Below are positions 9,003 to 18,260 of a DNA stretch of 64,000 nt, piece after piece. Each line of letters begins with the position of its first letter. Position 1 is the first letter of the stretch. A program made the translations under genes and the position numbers. Under the pieces are notes generated by a model. That model was not told where the DNA came from, ran no database searches, and saw only the letters and a list, made by a program, of their open reading frames with translations. Source of the stretch: Nocardioides thalensis (GTDB taxonomy: Bacteria > Actinomycetota > Actinomycetes > Propionibacteriales > Nocardioidaceae); the NCBI RefSeq assembly GCF_013410655.1, contig NZ_JACCFP010000001.1, positions 2,441,501 through 2,505,500 on the forward strand, given 5' to 3'.

Positions 9003-9491
9003 TCATTCCTCGGGACGACCCTCGAGAGCCGCCACCAGCGCCTCGACCGCCGCGGCGACGCTCTCGTTCGTGATCGACTCCCGGTCGCCGTCGAGGGCCA
9101 GCGGGACCACGTCGGTGCCGTTGGGGCCCGCCACGCCGACGAACACCGTGCCGACCGGCTTGCCCTCCTGGGTGTCAGGGCCCGCGACGCCGGTCGTGCT
9201 GACGCCGTACGTCGAGCCGAGCAGCCGCCGCGCGCCCTCCGCCATCGCCCGCGCGCACTCGGCGGACACGACGCCGTGCTCGTCGACGACCTCCTGCGCC
9301 ACGCCGAGCACCTTGACCTTGGCCTCGGTGGCGTAGGTGACGGCACCGCCCAGGAAGATCTCGGACGAACCGGGCGCCTCCGACATCCGCGCGGCCAGCC
9401 GGCCCCCGGTCAGCGACTCGGCGGTCGCCACGGTGGCCCGCCGCTCCTTCAGGCGGGCCACCAGGTCGACGGCCTGGATCGGCTCGTTCAC
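9003..9491 (-). CDS. cinA: CinA C-terminal domain protein (NMN amidohydrolase, PncC type)
   Basis: A 162-residue stand-alone CinA C-terminal domain, predicted to hydrolyse nicotinamide mononucleotide to nicotinic acid mononucleotide in pyridine nucleotide recycling. Signature stretches are TVATAESLTGG (about 20-30), FLGGAVTYATEAK and VSTTGVAGP. The GTG at 9491 is the start because it gives the family's usual 20-residue lead into the ATAES motif. That GTG overlaps the TGA of the upstream giant phosphoesterase as GTGA, so cinA would be translationally coupled to it. In most actinobacteria cinA directly follows pgsA; here almost 8 kb separates them. Confidence 0.92.
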   Translation of the reverse strand: MNEPIQAVDLVARLKERRATVATAESLTGGRLAARMSEAPGSSEIFLGGAVTYATEAKVKVLGVAQEVVDEHGVVSAECARAMAEGARRLLGSTYGVSTTGVAGPDTQEGKPVGTVFVGVAGPNGTDVVPLALDGDRESITNESVAAAVEALVAALEGRPEE

Positions 9492-12400
9492 CGGACCACG
9501 CGCAGCACGCCGGAGGTGGTCGCGTCCCGGAGCAGGTCGCTGCCGCTGTAGCTGATCGTGATGGTCTTCCGGCCGGTCGACCCGAAGGCGTCCAGCCGCA
9601 ACGTCGCGGTGCCGTCGACGAGACGCGCGCTCACGTCGTCGATGCCCCGCGCCGAGACCGTGATCCGCCCGGTCGCCTCGACGCCGTCCTCGTTCGAGAC
9701 GGTGACCTCCACCTTCACGTGCGTCTTGTCGACCTTCGCCGGCTTCGGTGTGAGCGTCTTGTCGAACACGACACCGCCCTTCTTCACGATCAGCTCCGCC
9801 GCGCCCGTCGCCCCGGCGACCAGCTCGTCCCCGCTGTAGGTGATCGTCACCGGGTACGGCGTGCCACGCGGCTTGAGCACCTGCTTCGGGATGGTGACCG
9901 TCGCGGTGCCGTCGTCCTCCAGCGTGGCGCTGCCGAGCGTCTCGGTGCCCGACGTGAGGGTGACGGTGCCGGTCGGAACGACGTCCCCGTCGGTCGTCAC
10001 CGTGACGTCCATCGTCGTCGGCTTGCCGTACCTGGTCACCGCGTCGGTGCCCGTGACCGTGGCCGCGAGCTTCTCGACGGTGAGCGTGAGCCCGGCCGTG
10101 CCGCCCTCGTGGGTGGCGTCGCCCGCGTAGGCGGCCACCAGCGAGTAGGTGCCCGGCTCGTACTCCGCCGTGTCGAGCGTGACGTCGACGGCTCCGTCGA
10201 CCAGCGTCCCGGTGCCCAGGACCGTCGCTCCGTCGCGCACCTCGACCTCACCGGTCGGGGTGGCTCCGGATCCGCTCACGGTGACGCCGGGGACGGCCTG
10301 CTCGCCGTACGTGATGGTCACGTCCTCGGCGGCGACGGCCGAGCCGTGCTGCTCGATCGTCAGCGTCAGCTGTCCCTGCGCCTGGGTGTAGGTGCTGTCG
10401 CCGCGGTAGACGACCGTCAGGACGTGCTCGCCGAGGGCGAGCCCGGAGCTGTCGATGGTCACCGAGGCCGCACCGTCGGTCAGCTCACCCGAGCCGAGCA
10501 GCGTCTGGCCCGCGAAGACCTCGACGGTCCCGGTCGGTACGCCGGCCGCGCCGGAGACGGTCACCTCGACGACGGCGTCGGTGCCGACCGGCGCGGTGAC
10601 GTCGGCCGCGGTCACCTGCGGCCTCGGCTGCACCTTGATGGGGACGAGCACGCGGGTGCCGGTCGTCTCACCGACGAGGGTCAGCGTGACGTCGCCGAAC
10701 GGCGCGTCCTCCGGCAGGGTGACGTCGACCGTCGCCTTGCCGTACTGGTCGTAGGTGTCGGTCCCGATCGTGTTGTCCACGGTCGCCCTGCCGATCTCCG
10801 TCCCACCCAGAAGCACCGAGATCTCGGCGTCCTTCAGGTCGGCGGCGGTCGACATGGCCCAGGAGGTGACGTCGAGCTTGACCGCCTGGCCGGGGCGGTA
10901 GCGCTCCGGCGCGTCGGCGGGGAACTCGACCTCGACCGCACGCTGGCTGTAGTCCACCGCCAGCGGCGTGTCCCCCGTGTTGGCCTCCATGTAGGAGCCC
11001 ATCGCCTGGAGGTCAGTGACGCCCCACTGTGCCTGGCCGGTCCCCTCGCGGAACGTCCAGAAGTTGTCACCGCCGCCGGCGAGGAACGAGTTGACCGTGA
11101 CCGAGTAGGTCTCCTCCGCGTCGATCGGCTCGCCGTCGAGCCACATCTGCGTGACGTCGCCGACGAACGTGTTGACCCCGCTCACGGTCTGCGCCTTCTC
11201 CACGTAGGTGTAGGTGAAGCCCTCGGACACGCCGAGCCGCAGGAAGTAGCGGGTCGTGCTCGGCGGCAGGGACGTGCCGTCCTCGGTGCGCTGCCACTGC
11301 TGCTCGAGGACCTCCTCGATCTGCGCGCCGGTCAGGTCCATGTTGACCAGGCCGTTGGCGAAGGGCTGCACGTTGGCGGCCTGGCGGTAGGTCAGGACCC
11401 GGTCGCCGATCTCGTAGTCGGCGGCCCACTCGGCGTTGGCCGGGTCGTCCAGCCAGGCCTGGGTGACGACGGTGCCGGTCATGTCGGCCCGCAGCCCGCC
11501 CGGGTTCATGAACGCGATCTGCGCTCCGCCCTGCTCCGCCGGCGTTTCGGCCCGCTGCACCTCGGCCACCAGGTTGCCGAGCGTCGACTCGCCACCACGG
11601 TTCTCGGTGGTGCCGTTGGCCAGCTTCGCGCGGTTGAACGGACCCTGGATCGGGCCGAGGACCCGTGCGCCGATCGGCCGGGCGTAGTCCTCCGCGGCCT
11701 TGACGATGTCGGCCACGGCCTGGTCCGCCGGGTAGAGAGGCGTCGGCAGCGCCGGGCCGTTCCCGTCGGGGTCGGTGCTCATCAGCGGCAGTAGGTTCTG
11801 CTCGATCCCCGTCACCTCGCCGGTGCCGGTGTCGACCGAGACCAGCAGCTGGTTGAGGTTCATGCCGTACTGACCTGCGGACACCACCGGGCGCCCGTTG
11901 ATCGTGCAGTTGTAGGCGAGGTGCGTGTGGCCGGAGATGATCGCGTCCACGTCGTCCGAGGTGTTCTGCGAGACGTTGCCCCACGGGGTCGCCGGGTCGG
12001 TGAACTCAGGCGAGGAGCAGCTCGTGGACCCGGAGCCCTCGTGCACCAGCAGGACGACGACGTCCGCGCCGCCGGCCTTCAGGTCCGCCGCGGCCGCGTT
12101 GGTGGCCTCGACGATGTCGGTGACGGTCACGCCCTCGATACCGGCCGGGGAGACCAGCGACGGCAGCGCCTCGGTCACCGCGCCGACGAAGCCGACGGTG
12201 ACGCCGTCCATCTCCTTGACCCAGGTCTCCGCGAGGTCGTCGCGGCCAGCAGGCTCCTCGACGTTGGCCGCGATGTACTCCCAGCTCGCGCGGTCCTGGA
12301 CCCGGCCCACGAGGTCCTCGTAGCCCTGGTCGAATTCGTGGTTGCCTGCGGCGGACACCTCGAGACCGGCCGCGTTGAGCGCGTCGATCGTCGGCTCGTC

Positions 12401-15400
12401 GTTGTCGACGAAGGACTCGAAGGTCGTCGCGCCGATCAGGTCACCCGCGGCGGTGAACACCGTGTTGGGGTGCTCCTGACGCAGCTGCTTCACCGCACCC
12501 GACAGCACCGCGGCGCCGCCTTCGCGGCTGCCCGCGTTCTGGAGGATCCGGCCGTGGAAGTCGTTGGTGCCGATGATCTGGATCTCCGCGATCGTCGGCT
12601 CGACCTCGACGCCGACGGGGACCGAGGAGCCCGTCGTGGCGCCCACCAGGGTCACCGGACCCACCGCGCCCTCGGGGATGGTCAGGCTGACCGTCGCCGT
12701 GCCGGTGTTGTCGTAGGGCTTGTTGCCGACGGTGCTGTCCACCGGCACCGTGCCGGCGACCTGGTCGCCGACCTTCACCTTCAGCTCGGTGTCCTTCAGG
12801 TCGCTGCCCTGGGACATCGACCAGGAGGCGACCTCGAACGCGAGCGTGTCGCCCGGCTCGTAGGTCTCCGGTGCGTCGTTCGGGAACGTGACCTCGACCG
12901 CGCGCTGGCTGTAGTCGACGGGCAGCGGGGTGCCGGCGGGCGCGTTGGCCGCCATGTAGTCGACCATCGCCTGCAGGTCGACGACACCGGTGTCGACCTT
13001 GCCCGTCCCGTTCGCGAACTCACGGAAGTTGTCGCCACCGGAGCCGAGGAAGGAGTTCACGGTGACCGAGTACGTCGCGGCGGGGTCGATCGGCTCCCCG
13101 TCGAGCCACATGCCGGTCACCTCGCCCTGGAACGTGTTGACCGGCGCCGAGTTGGGCGCGGTCACCGTCACCGGCGACTCGGTGTAGGTGTAGGTGAAGC
13201 CCTCGGAGACGCCGAGCCGGAGGAACGGGCGCGACGGCACGCCGCCCTGCGGCGTCCGCTGCCACTGCTCCTCGAGCACCTTCTCGATCTGGGCGCCCGT
13301 GAGGTCCATGTTCACCAGCGTGTTGGCGAACGGCTGCACGTCCGCGGCCTGGCGGTAGGTCAGGTCACGGACCGCGCCGTTGGCCACGCCGAGCATGTCG
13401 GCACGGAGGCCGCCGGGGTTCATGAAGGCGATGTCGGCGTCCGTGCTGACCCCCTCACCGGTCGTCGCCCAGCGCTGCACCTCGGCCACGAGGTTGCCCA
13501 GGGTCGACTCGCCGCCGCGGTTCTCGGTCGCGCCGGAGCTGGCGTTGTAGGTGGCCCGCTTGAACGGTCCCTCGACCTGGCCGAGCACCTCCGCCCCCTT
13601 GGTCTCGGCGAACGCGACCGCGTCGTCGACGATCTGCTGGACCGTCGTGTCGGGCGCGTAGCCGACGCCCGCCGTGCCGATGACCTCCTGCTCGATCTCG
13701 ACCAGCGCACCGGAGGTGGTGTCGAGGTTGAAGACGAGCTGGTTGAGGTTGGTGCCGTACTGGCCGGCGGAGACCACGGGACGGCGGGTCACCGTGCGCC
13801 CCTCCGTCACCCAGTCGGCGACCGGGTAGCGGCAGTTGTAGGCCAGGTGCGTGTGGCCCGAGATGATCGCGTCGACGTCGCCCGAGGTGTTCTGGACGAT
13901 GTTGCCCCAGACCGTCGCCGGGTCGGTGAAGTTCTCCGACTGGCAGTCCGTGGACGGCGAGCCCTCGTGGACCAGCAGGATCACGATGTCGGCGCCGGCC
14001 GCGCGGAGGTCCTCCGCCGCGGCGTTGGTCGAGTCGACGATGTCGGTGACGGTGACTCCCTCGATGCCGGCCGGGTTGACCAGTGCCGGGAGGTCCTCGG
14101 TCACGGCGCCGACGAAGCCGACGTCCACGCCGTCGATCGTGGTGGTCCACGTCTCGGCGAGGTCGTCCCGGTCACCGGGCTCGTCCACGTTGGTCGCGAT
14201 GTACTCCCACTCGGCGAGGTCCTGGACCCGGCCGACGAAGTCCTCGTAGCCGCGGTCGAACTCGTGGTTGCCGGCCGCGGAGACCTCGAGGTCCATCGCG
14301 TTCAGCGCCTCGATCGTCGGCTCGTCGTCCTGGACGAACGACTCGAAGGTCGACGCACCGATCAGGTCGCCCGCCGCGGCGAAGATGGTGTTCGGGTACT
14401 CCGCGCGCAGCTCGTTGATCGCCGTGGCGAACGGCGCCGCACCCGCCGCGTTGCCCGCGTCGGGGAGCAGTCGGCCGTGGAAGTCGTTGGTGCCGACGAC
14501 CTGGATCTTCTTCGTCGTCGTCGGGGTGACGTCCGGGACGTCCAGACCGACGATCTCGGGGTTGTGGTCCGAGGTCGCGAACGGGTTGCCCGCGTCGAAC
14601 AAGATGGTCGCGTTGTAGTTGTAGCGGCTGTACTGGTAGGCCACCGACTCGTTGGCGTTGATCTCCCAGATGTCCGCGCCGGTCACCAGCTCCATGGCGG
14701 CGCTGTTGCCGAGCACGTGGTCGAGCGAGCCGGACAGGCCGCTGAACGAGTAGCTCTCCTCGTCGGCCTGGTCGGACTCGATCAGCTCGAACCCACCGGC
14801 CTCCAGCCGGTCGATCGGCTCCTCCATCGTGTAGGAGTTGAAGTCACCGGCGAGGAAGACGGCCTCGATGTCGCGCGCAGAGGCGAAGGCGTTCGCGAAC
14901 TGGACCAGGCGCTCCGCCTGCCGCACGCGGTCGCCGTTGAAGGCACCGACGTAGGGGTCGTTGGCGTTGTCACCCGTCGCAGGCGGCGCCGGGGCGGCGT
15001 TGTCGCCCTTCGACTTGAAGTGGTTGACGATCACCGCGAACGCGTCACTGTTGGGCGCACCGGCAGCCTTGAACGCCTGGGCCAGCGGCTCCCGGGCGTT
15101 GGCGAACTCGGTGGTGCCGAAGAGGATGTCGGACTGGCCGACCGGGGCGACGAGTGCCGGCTGGTAGATGAACGCGGGGCGGATCACGTCCTGCTCGGCG
15201 ACGGGACCGGCGTCGAGGGCCTCCCCTGGGCTGCGGACGTACTTCCACTTCGTGGATCCCGCGTCCGCGTTGAGCATCTGGACCAGGTGAGCCACCGCCT
15301 CGTCGCGGTTGGTCTCGCCCGGGAGCTTGATGGAGTTCTCCATCTCCTCGAGCGCGATGACGCTCGCGTCCATCGCGTTGATCGTGTTGACGAGCTTCTC

Positions 15401-17437
15401 CTCCTGGCGCGCGAGGCTCGCCGTCGTCGCCGCTCCGCGCGGGCCGCGTCCGTCGTTGCGGTCGGACTCGTCCTGGGTGGTGTCCGGGTCGTCGAGCAGC
15501 CGTACGCCGCAGGAGTCGTTGCCGATCCGGTTGCTCTGCCGGTCGGTGAAGTAGGTGCAGAACGTGTCGAGCGGGGGGTTCTGCTGCGGGCCGGCCGCGG
15601 CGTACGCCTCGCCGGTCGTGTTGAAGTAGTTGAGGACGTTGAACGTGGCGATCGAGATGTCGCCGCCCACGTCCTGCGGCACCTGGTTGGTCGCCCGGGT
15701 GTCCTCGAACGTCACGACGCTGCTGCCGCTGTCGGTGACCTGGGACTGCGGCTGGAACTTCCAGGTGCTGTTGCGGAACTCGAGGATCACGGGCGAGACG
15801 AACGTCGCCGCGGCTCCGACGCGGGGCGGTGAGGCCGTGCCGGTGAGCCACGGAAGCGGGATGGCCTTCGTGGTCTGGTTCTGCAGGTAGTTCACCGTGG
15901 CTGCGTCATCGAGGGTGACCGCGCGCTCGGCGTTCTCCGCGACGACGGCCTCCAGGCCGGCGGTGTTGCCAGGGGCCACGAACTCCGTGGGCTGCTTCAG
16001 CGGGACGTCGCCGGCAGCGAGCCCGATCTCGGCGTTGCCGTTGGTCTGGAACGTGTTGGTGACGGTGAACGGCCCGGCGGGCGCCAGCAGCATGCCCTCC
16101 TGCGCCTCGCGGTCGGCCTCGGTCGCAGGGTAGGCGATCTGGAGACCCGTGACCGGGTCCAGCGGGGTCGCGAGCTCGGTGATGTTGCCCGTGGGGGCGG
16201 TGATCTCGGTGGTACCCGCGAACTCGCTCACCGGCCCCTTCGCCCGCACCGAGTCGCCGAGCTGGATGCCGGCGGGGATGTTGGCGCCGCTGAGCGTGTA
16301 GATGAACAGCGCGTCCGAGGCTCCGGGCGTCGTGTCGGTGGTGCCGCCGGTGCCCGCGGTCTGCAGGTAGAAGCCGTTGAAGCCGCCCGTGCGGTAGAGC
16401 GCGGTGACGATGCCTTCGACGGTCTTGGTCTCACCCGGCCCGGTGCCAGCTGCCGGCGCGAACGGCGATCGGGCGCCGGTGCCCTGGACCTCGTGGATCG
16501 GCGTCACCGAGACCGTCTCGCTGACGGTGATCGGCACCACCACGTCGTCGGTGTCGGCCGGGCTCGCGGAGTCGGTGACCGTGAACGTCACATCGGTGGT
16601 GCCGACCTCGGTCGGCGTGCCGGTGAGCTCGCCACCGACGCTCAGGCTGAGGCCTGCCGGGAGCGCCGTCGACGTCCAGGTGTAGGGCGGCGTGCCACCC
16701 GTCGCGGTGAGCTGCAGGGGCGGCATCGCCTGGCCCTGCACGATGTCGAGGGTGGCGGGGCCCTTGGCGTCGAGGACGGGCTTCGTCTCGCCAGCGGAGT
16801 TGACGGGGGTCGGCGCGAGCTCGGTGAAGTCGGTGGCGTTGTGGTCGCTGTCGGGCTGGACGGCGGTCACGTCACGCTGCGCAGAGGTGGTGGTGGACAG
16901 CTGGACGCCGGTCCTGGCTCCCTCGAAGGACGTCGGCGTGGTGCCGTAGCCGAGCATGTCGACGAGCGGGTCGCCGGCACCGGCGAGGTTGCCGACGGTC
17001 GTGTACTGCGTCGTGTTCTTGACGAGCAGCACGACGCCGTTGGTGCCGGACATGTTGATGTTGCCCTGGGCGTCCGGCTTCGGGAGCTGCGTGCTCTCCG
17101 GCGTCGTGAAGGTGCCCTCCTGGATGAGGTAGTGCTCCCCGGGCTGGATCTCCCCGGTCAGCTCGGTGACCTGTGCCGAGGTGCCCGTGGCCGAGCGGTA
17201 CTGGACCGACCAGCCGTTGACCGGGATGGCGGCCGCGGTGGGGTTGTAGAGCTCGATGAAGTCGTTCGCCTTCGACCCCGGGGTGGTGTTGGAGCTCCCG
17301 CCACCGAACACCTCGCTGATGATGACGCCGCTGCCGGCCGGGTTGGCCTGCGCGGCGGGCGCTGGCGTGATCGAGAGACCGGCGGCCGCCAGTCCGATCG
17401 TGAGTGAGCTGACGAGGAACCGCAGGGACGTGCGCAT
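9488..17437 (-). CDS. Giant secreted nuclease/5'-nucleotidase with Ig-like repeats
   Basis: A 2649-residue extracellular phosphoesterase. In order: signal peptide (MRTSLRFLVSSLTIG, cleavage near PAAQA); lamin-tail-like domain (about 35-150); Ig-like segment (about 245-330); an ExeM/NucH-like segment followed by an endonuclease/exonuclease/phosphatase domain (about 590-965, with ATFNVLNYF, ALEEMEN, AGDFNSY and SDHNPE); a first 5'-nucleotidase (GTNDFHG near 982, GNHEFD, SGHTHLAY) with its C-terminal domain (NPGGLRADM); a second complete 5'-nucleotidase (GTNDFHG near 1622) with the same motifs; then four Ig-like repeats (about 2225-2649). It probably degrades extracellular nucleic acids to nucleosides and phosphate. 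The ATG at 17437 was chosen for the signal peptide. There is no LPxTG motif or terminal membrane helix, so release or loose wall binding is likely. It overlaps cinA by 4 nt. Confidence 0.92.
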   Translation of the reverse strand: MRTSLRFLVSSLTIGLAAAGLSITPAPAAQANPAGSGVIISEVFGGGSSNTTPGSKANDFIELYNPTAAAIPVNGWSVQYRSATGTSAQVTELTGEIQPGEHYLIQEGTFTTPESTQLPKPDAQGNINMSGTNGVVLLVKNTTQYTTVGNLAGAGDPLVDMLGYGTTPTSFEGARTGVQLSTTTSAQRDVTAVQPDSDHNATDFTELAPTPVNSAGETKPVLDAKGPATLDIVQGQAMPPLQLTATGGTPPYTWTSTALPAGLSLSVGGELTGTPTEVGTTDVTFTVTDSASPADTDDVVVPITVSETVSVTPIHEVQGTGARSPFAPAAGTGPGETKTVEGIVTALYRTGGFNGFYLQTAGTGGTTDTTPGASDALFIYTLSGANIPAGIQLGDSVRAKGPVSEFAGTTEITAPTGNITELATPLDPVTGLQIAYPATEADREAQEGMLLAPAGPFTVTNTFQTNGNAEIGLAAGDVPLKQPTEFVAPGNTAGLEAVVAENAERAVTLDDAATVNYLQNQTTKAIPLPWLTGTASPPRVGAAATFVSPVILEFRNSTWKFQPQSQVTDSGSSVVTFEDTRATNQVPQDVGGDISIATFNVLNYFNTTGEAYAAAGPQQNPPLDTFCTYFTDRQSNRIGNDSCGVRLLDDPDTTQDESDRNDGRGPRGAATTASLARQEEKLVNTINAMDASVIALEEMENSIKLPGETNRDEAVAHLVQMLNADAGSTKWKYVRSPGEALDAGPVAEQDVIRPAFIYQPALVAPVGQSDILFGTTEFANAREPLAQAFKAAGAPNSDAFAVIVNHFKSKGDNAAPAPPATGDNANDPYVGAFNGDRVRQAERLVQFANAFASARDIEAVFLAGDFNSYTMEEPIDRLEAGGFELIESDQADEESYSFSGLSGSLDHVLGNSAAMELVTGADIWEINANESVAYQYSRYNYNATILFDAGNPFATSDHNPEIVGLDVPDVTPTTTKKIQVVGTNDFHGRLLPDAGNAAGAAPFATAINELRAEYPNTIFAAAGDLIGASTFESFVQDDEPTIEALNAMDLEVSAAGNHEFDRGYEDFVGRVQDLAEWEYIATNVDEPGDRDDLAETWTTTIDGVDVGFVGAVTEDLPALVNPAGIEGVTVTDIVDSTNAAAEDLRAAGADIVILLVHEGSPSTDCQSENFTDPATVWGNIVQNTSGDVDAIISGHTHLAYNCRYPVADWVTEGRTVTRRPVVSAGQYGTNLNQLVFNLDTTSGALVEIEQEVIGTAGVGYAPDTTVQQIVDDAVAFAETKGAEVLGQVEGPFKRATYNASSGATENRGGESTLGNLVAEVQRWATTGEGVSTDADIAFMNPGGLRADMLGVANGAVRDLTYRQAADVQPFANTLVNMDLTGAQIEKVLEEQWQRTPQGGVPSRPFLRLGVSEGFTYTYTESPVTVTAPNSAPVNTFQGEVTGMWLDGEPIDPAATYSVTVNSFLGSGGDNFREFANGTGKVDTGVVDLQAMVDYMAANAPAGTPLPVDYSQRAVEVTFPNDAPETYEPGDTLAFEVASWSMSQGSDLKDTELKVKVGDQVAGTVPVDSTVGNKPYDNTGTATVSLTIPEGAVGPVTLVGATTGSSVPVGVEVEPTIAEIQIIGTNDFHGRILQNAGSREGGAAVLSGAVKQLRQEHPNTVFTAAGDLIGATTFESFVDNDEPTIDALNAAGLEVSAAGNHEFDQGYEDLVGRVQDRASWEYIAANVEEPAGRDDLAETWVKEMDGVTVGFVGAVTEALPSLVSPAGIEGVTVTDIVEATNAAAADLKAGGADVVVLLVHEGSGSTSCSSPEFTDPATPWGNVSQNTSDDVDAIISGHTHLAYNCTINGRPVVSAGQYGMNLNQLLVSVDTGTGEVTGIEQNLLPLMSTDPDGNGPALPTPLYPADQAVADIVKAAEDYARPIGARVLGPIQGPFNRAKLANGTTENRGGESTLGNLVAEVQRAETPAEQGGAQIAFMNPGGLRADMTGTVVTQAWLDDPANAEWAADYEIGDRVLTYRQAANVQPFANGLVNMDLTGAQIEEVLEQQWQRTEDGTSLPPSTTRYFLRLGVSEGFTYTYVEKAQTVSGVNTFVGDVTQMWLDGEPIDAEETYSVTVNSFLAGGGDNFWTFREGTGQAQWGVTDLQAMGSYMEANTGDTPLAVDYSQRAVEVEFPADAPERYRPGQAVKLDVTSWAMSTAADLKDAEISVLLGGTEIGRATVDNTIGTDTYDQYGKATVDVTLPEDAPFGDVTLTLVGETTGTRVLVPIKVQPRPQVTAADVTAPVGTDAVVEVTVSGAAGVPTGTVEVFAGQTLLGSGELTDGAASVTIDSSGLALGEHVLTVVYRGDSTYTQAQGQLTLTIEQHGSAVAAEDVTITYGEQAVPGVTVSGSGATPTGEVEVRDGATVLGTGTLVDGAVDVTLDTAEYEPGTYSLVAAYAGDATHEGGTAGLTLTVEKLAATVTGTDAVTRYGKPTTMDVTVTTDGDVVPTGTVTLTSGTETLGSATLEDDGTATVTIPKQVLKPRGTPYPVTITYSGDELVAGATGAAELIVKKGGVVFDKTLTPKPAKVDKTHVKVEVTVSNEDGVEATGRITVSARGIDDVSARLVDGTATLRLDAFGSTGRKTITISYSGSDLLRDATTSGVLRVVR

Positions 17438-17521
17438 GTGCCAGGTGCTCCGGAGGGTCGCGAAGAGACAAGTGGTCACGCGACCGGGCCCGAGTCCGCG
17501 CCGCACGAGGGGAAGGACCTG

Positions 17522-17527
17522 ACCTTA
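17522..17527 (-). promoter_or_regulatory. Possible -10 box for the giant phosphoesterase gene
   Basis: TAAGGT on the minus strand fits the TAnnnT -10 pattern, with TTGCGG 18 nt upstream as a weak -35. Transcription would begin near 17515, giving a leader of about 80 nt. The stretch 17438-17621 holds no gene and is locally AT-rich around 17555-17600. Confidence 0.3.
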
Positions 17528-17621
17528 TGTCGACGCCCCGGCCCCTCCGCAACAAATCCGAGGAAATGTTTTCGGCAGTTCGGTAACAATTAGCAACCGG
17601 CCGCCGAGCGGGAGATCCTGC

Positions 17622-18260
17622 TCAGACGGTGGTCTTGCCCCGCAGGTTGTGGCGTTGCTTCCAGACGTCGCGGAAGAACTCGTAGCCCGACCAGATCGTC
17701 AGCACGAACGCGATCACCAGCAACACCAGCGCCACGACGTAGGTGACCTCGCCGGGCACGTCCAGCCAGCCCACCTCGTCGCCGACCTCGAGCAGCGGCA
17801 GCGTCAGCAGGCCCAGGGCCAGGCCCTGGGCGGTCGTCTTCCACTTCCCGCTGTTGGCCGCGGCGAGGACGACCCGCTTGAGGATCGAGAGGCGCAGCAG
17901 CGTCACCGACCACTCCCGGACGAGCACCACGATGGTGATCGTCCACATCCACCAGGTGTCCATGATGATCGACAGGCCGACGAAGGCCATGCCGGTGAGC
18001 GCCTTGTCGGCGATCGGGTCGGCGATCTTGCCGAAGTTGGTGATGAGGTTGCGCGCGCGAGCGATGTCGCCGTCGACCTTGTCGGTCACCATCGCCAGGA
18101 AGAAGATCACCCACGCGACCGTGCGCCACAGGATCGAGTCGCCGCCGTCGACGAGCAGCGCCCAGCCGTAGAACGGCACCATCAGGATCCGCAGCGTCGT
18201 CAGCGCGTTGGGCAGGTTCCAGTTGCTCACCTGTGCGGGAGCGGGCACGGGCTCGGTCAT
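17622..18260 (-). CDS. pgsA: CDP-diacylglycerol-glycerol-3-phosphate 3-phosphatidyltransferase
   Basis: Makes phosphatidylglycerophosphate, the committed step to phosphatidylglycerol and cardiolipin. The 212-residue membrane protein carries the CDP-alcohol phosphotransferase signature DG(x)2AR(x)8G(x)3D(x)3D, seen here as the aspartates in [12 protein letters not shown] followed by [10 protein letters not shown] (about 60-86). Several membrane helices follow, ending in a basic C terminus. The start codon overlaps the rimO stop as ATGA, indicating one operon. The family is shared with cardiolipin and phosphatidylinositol synthases, but the rimO-pgsA order supports PgsA. Confidence 0.92.
   Translation of the reverse strand: MTEPVPAPAQVSNWNLPNALTTLRILMVPFYGWALLVDGGDSILWRTVAWVIFFLAMVTDKVDGDIARARNLITNFGKIADPIADKALTGMAFVGLSIIMDTWWMWTITIVVLVREWSVTLLRLSILKRVVLAAANSGKWKTTAQGLALGLLTLPLLEVGDEVGWLDVPGEVTYVVALVLLVIAFVLTIWSGYEFFRDVWKQRHNLRGKTTV

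Noticed and set aside
11921..15832. A 1303-codon open frame on the plus strand opposite the giant phosphoesterase
   Set aside because: It is antisense to conserved nuclease and nucleotidase motifs, has Arg/Asp/Val/Gly-biased low-complexity composition and no family features; long open antisense frames are normal in such GC-rich DNA.
9488..17437. An assembly duplication explaining the two nucleotidase modules
   Set aside because: The copies differ at many amino-acid and silent positions throughout and the linkers between them differ, so they are an old genuine duplication.
17545..17600. A Pho box in the AT-rich stretch upstream of the phosphoesterase
   Set aside because: Two CCGAA words occur 8 nt apart rather than at the 11-nt spacing expected of PhoP direct repeats, so the match is not convincing, although phosphate control remains plausible from the gene's role.
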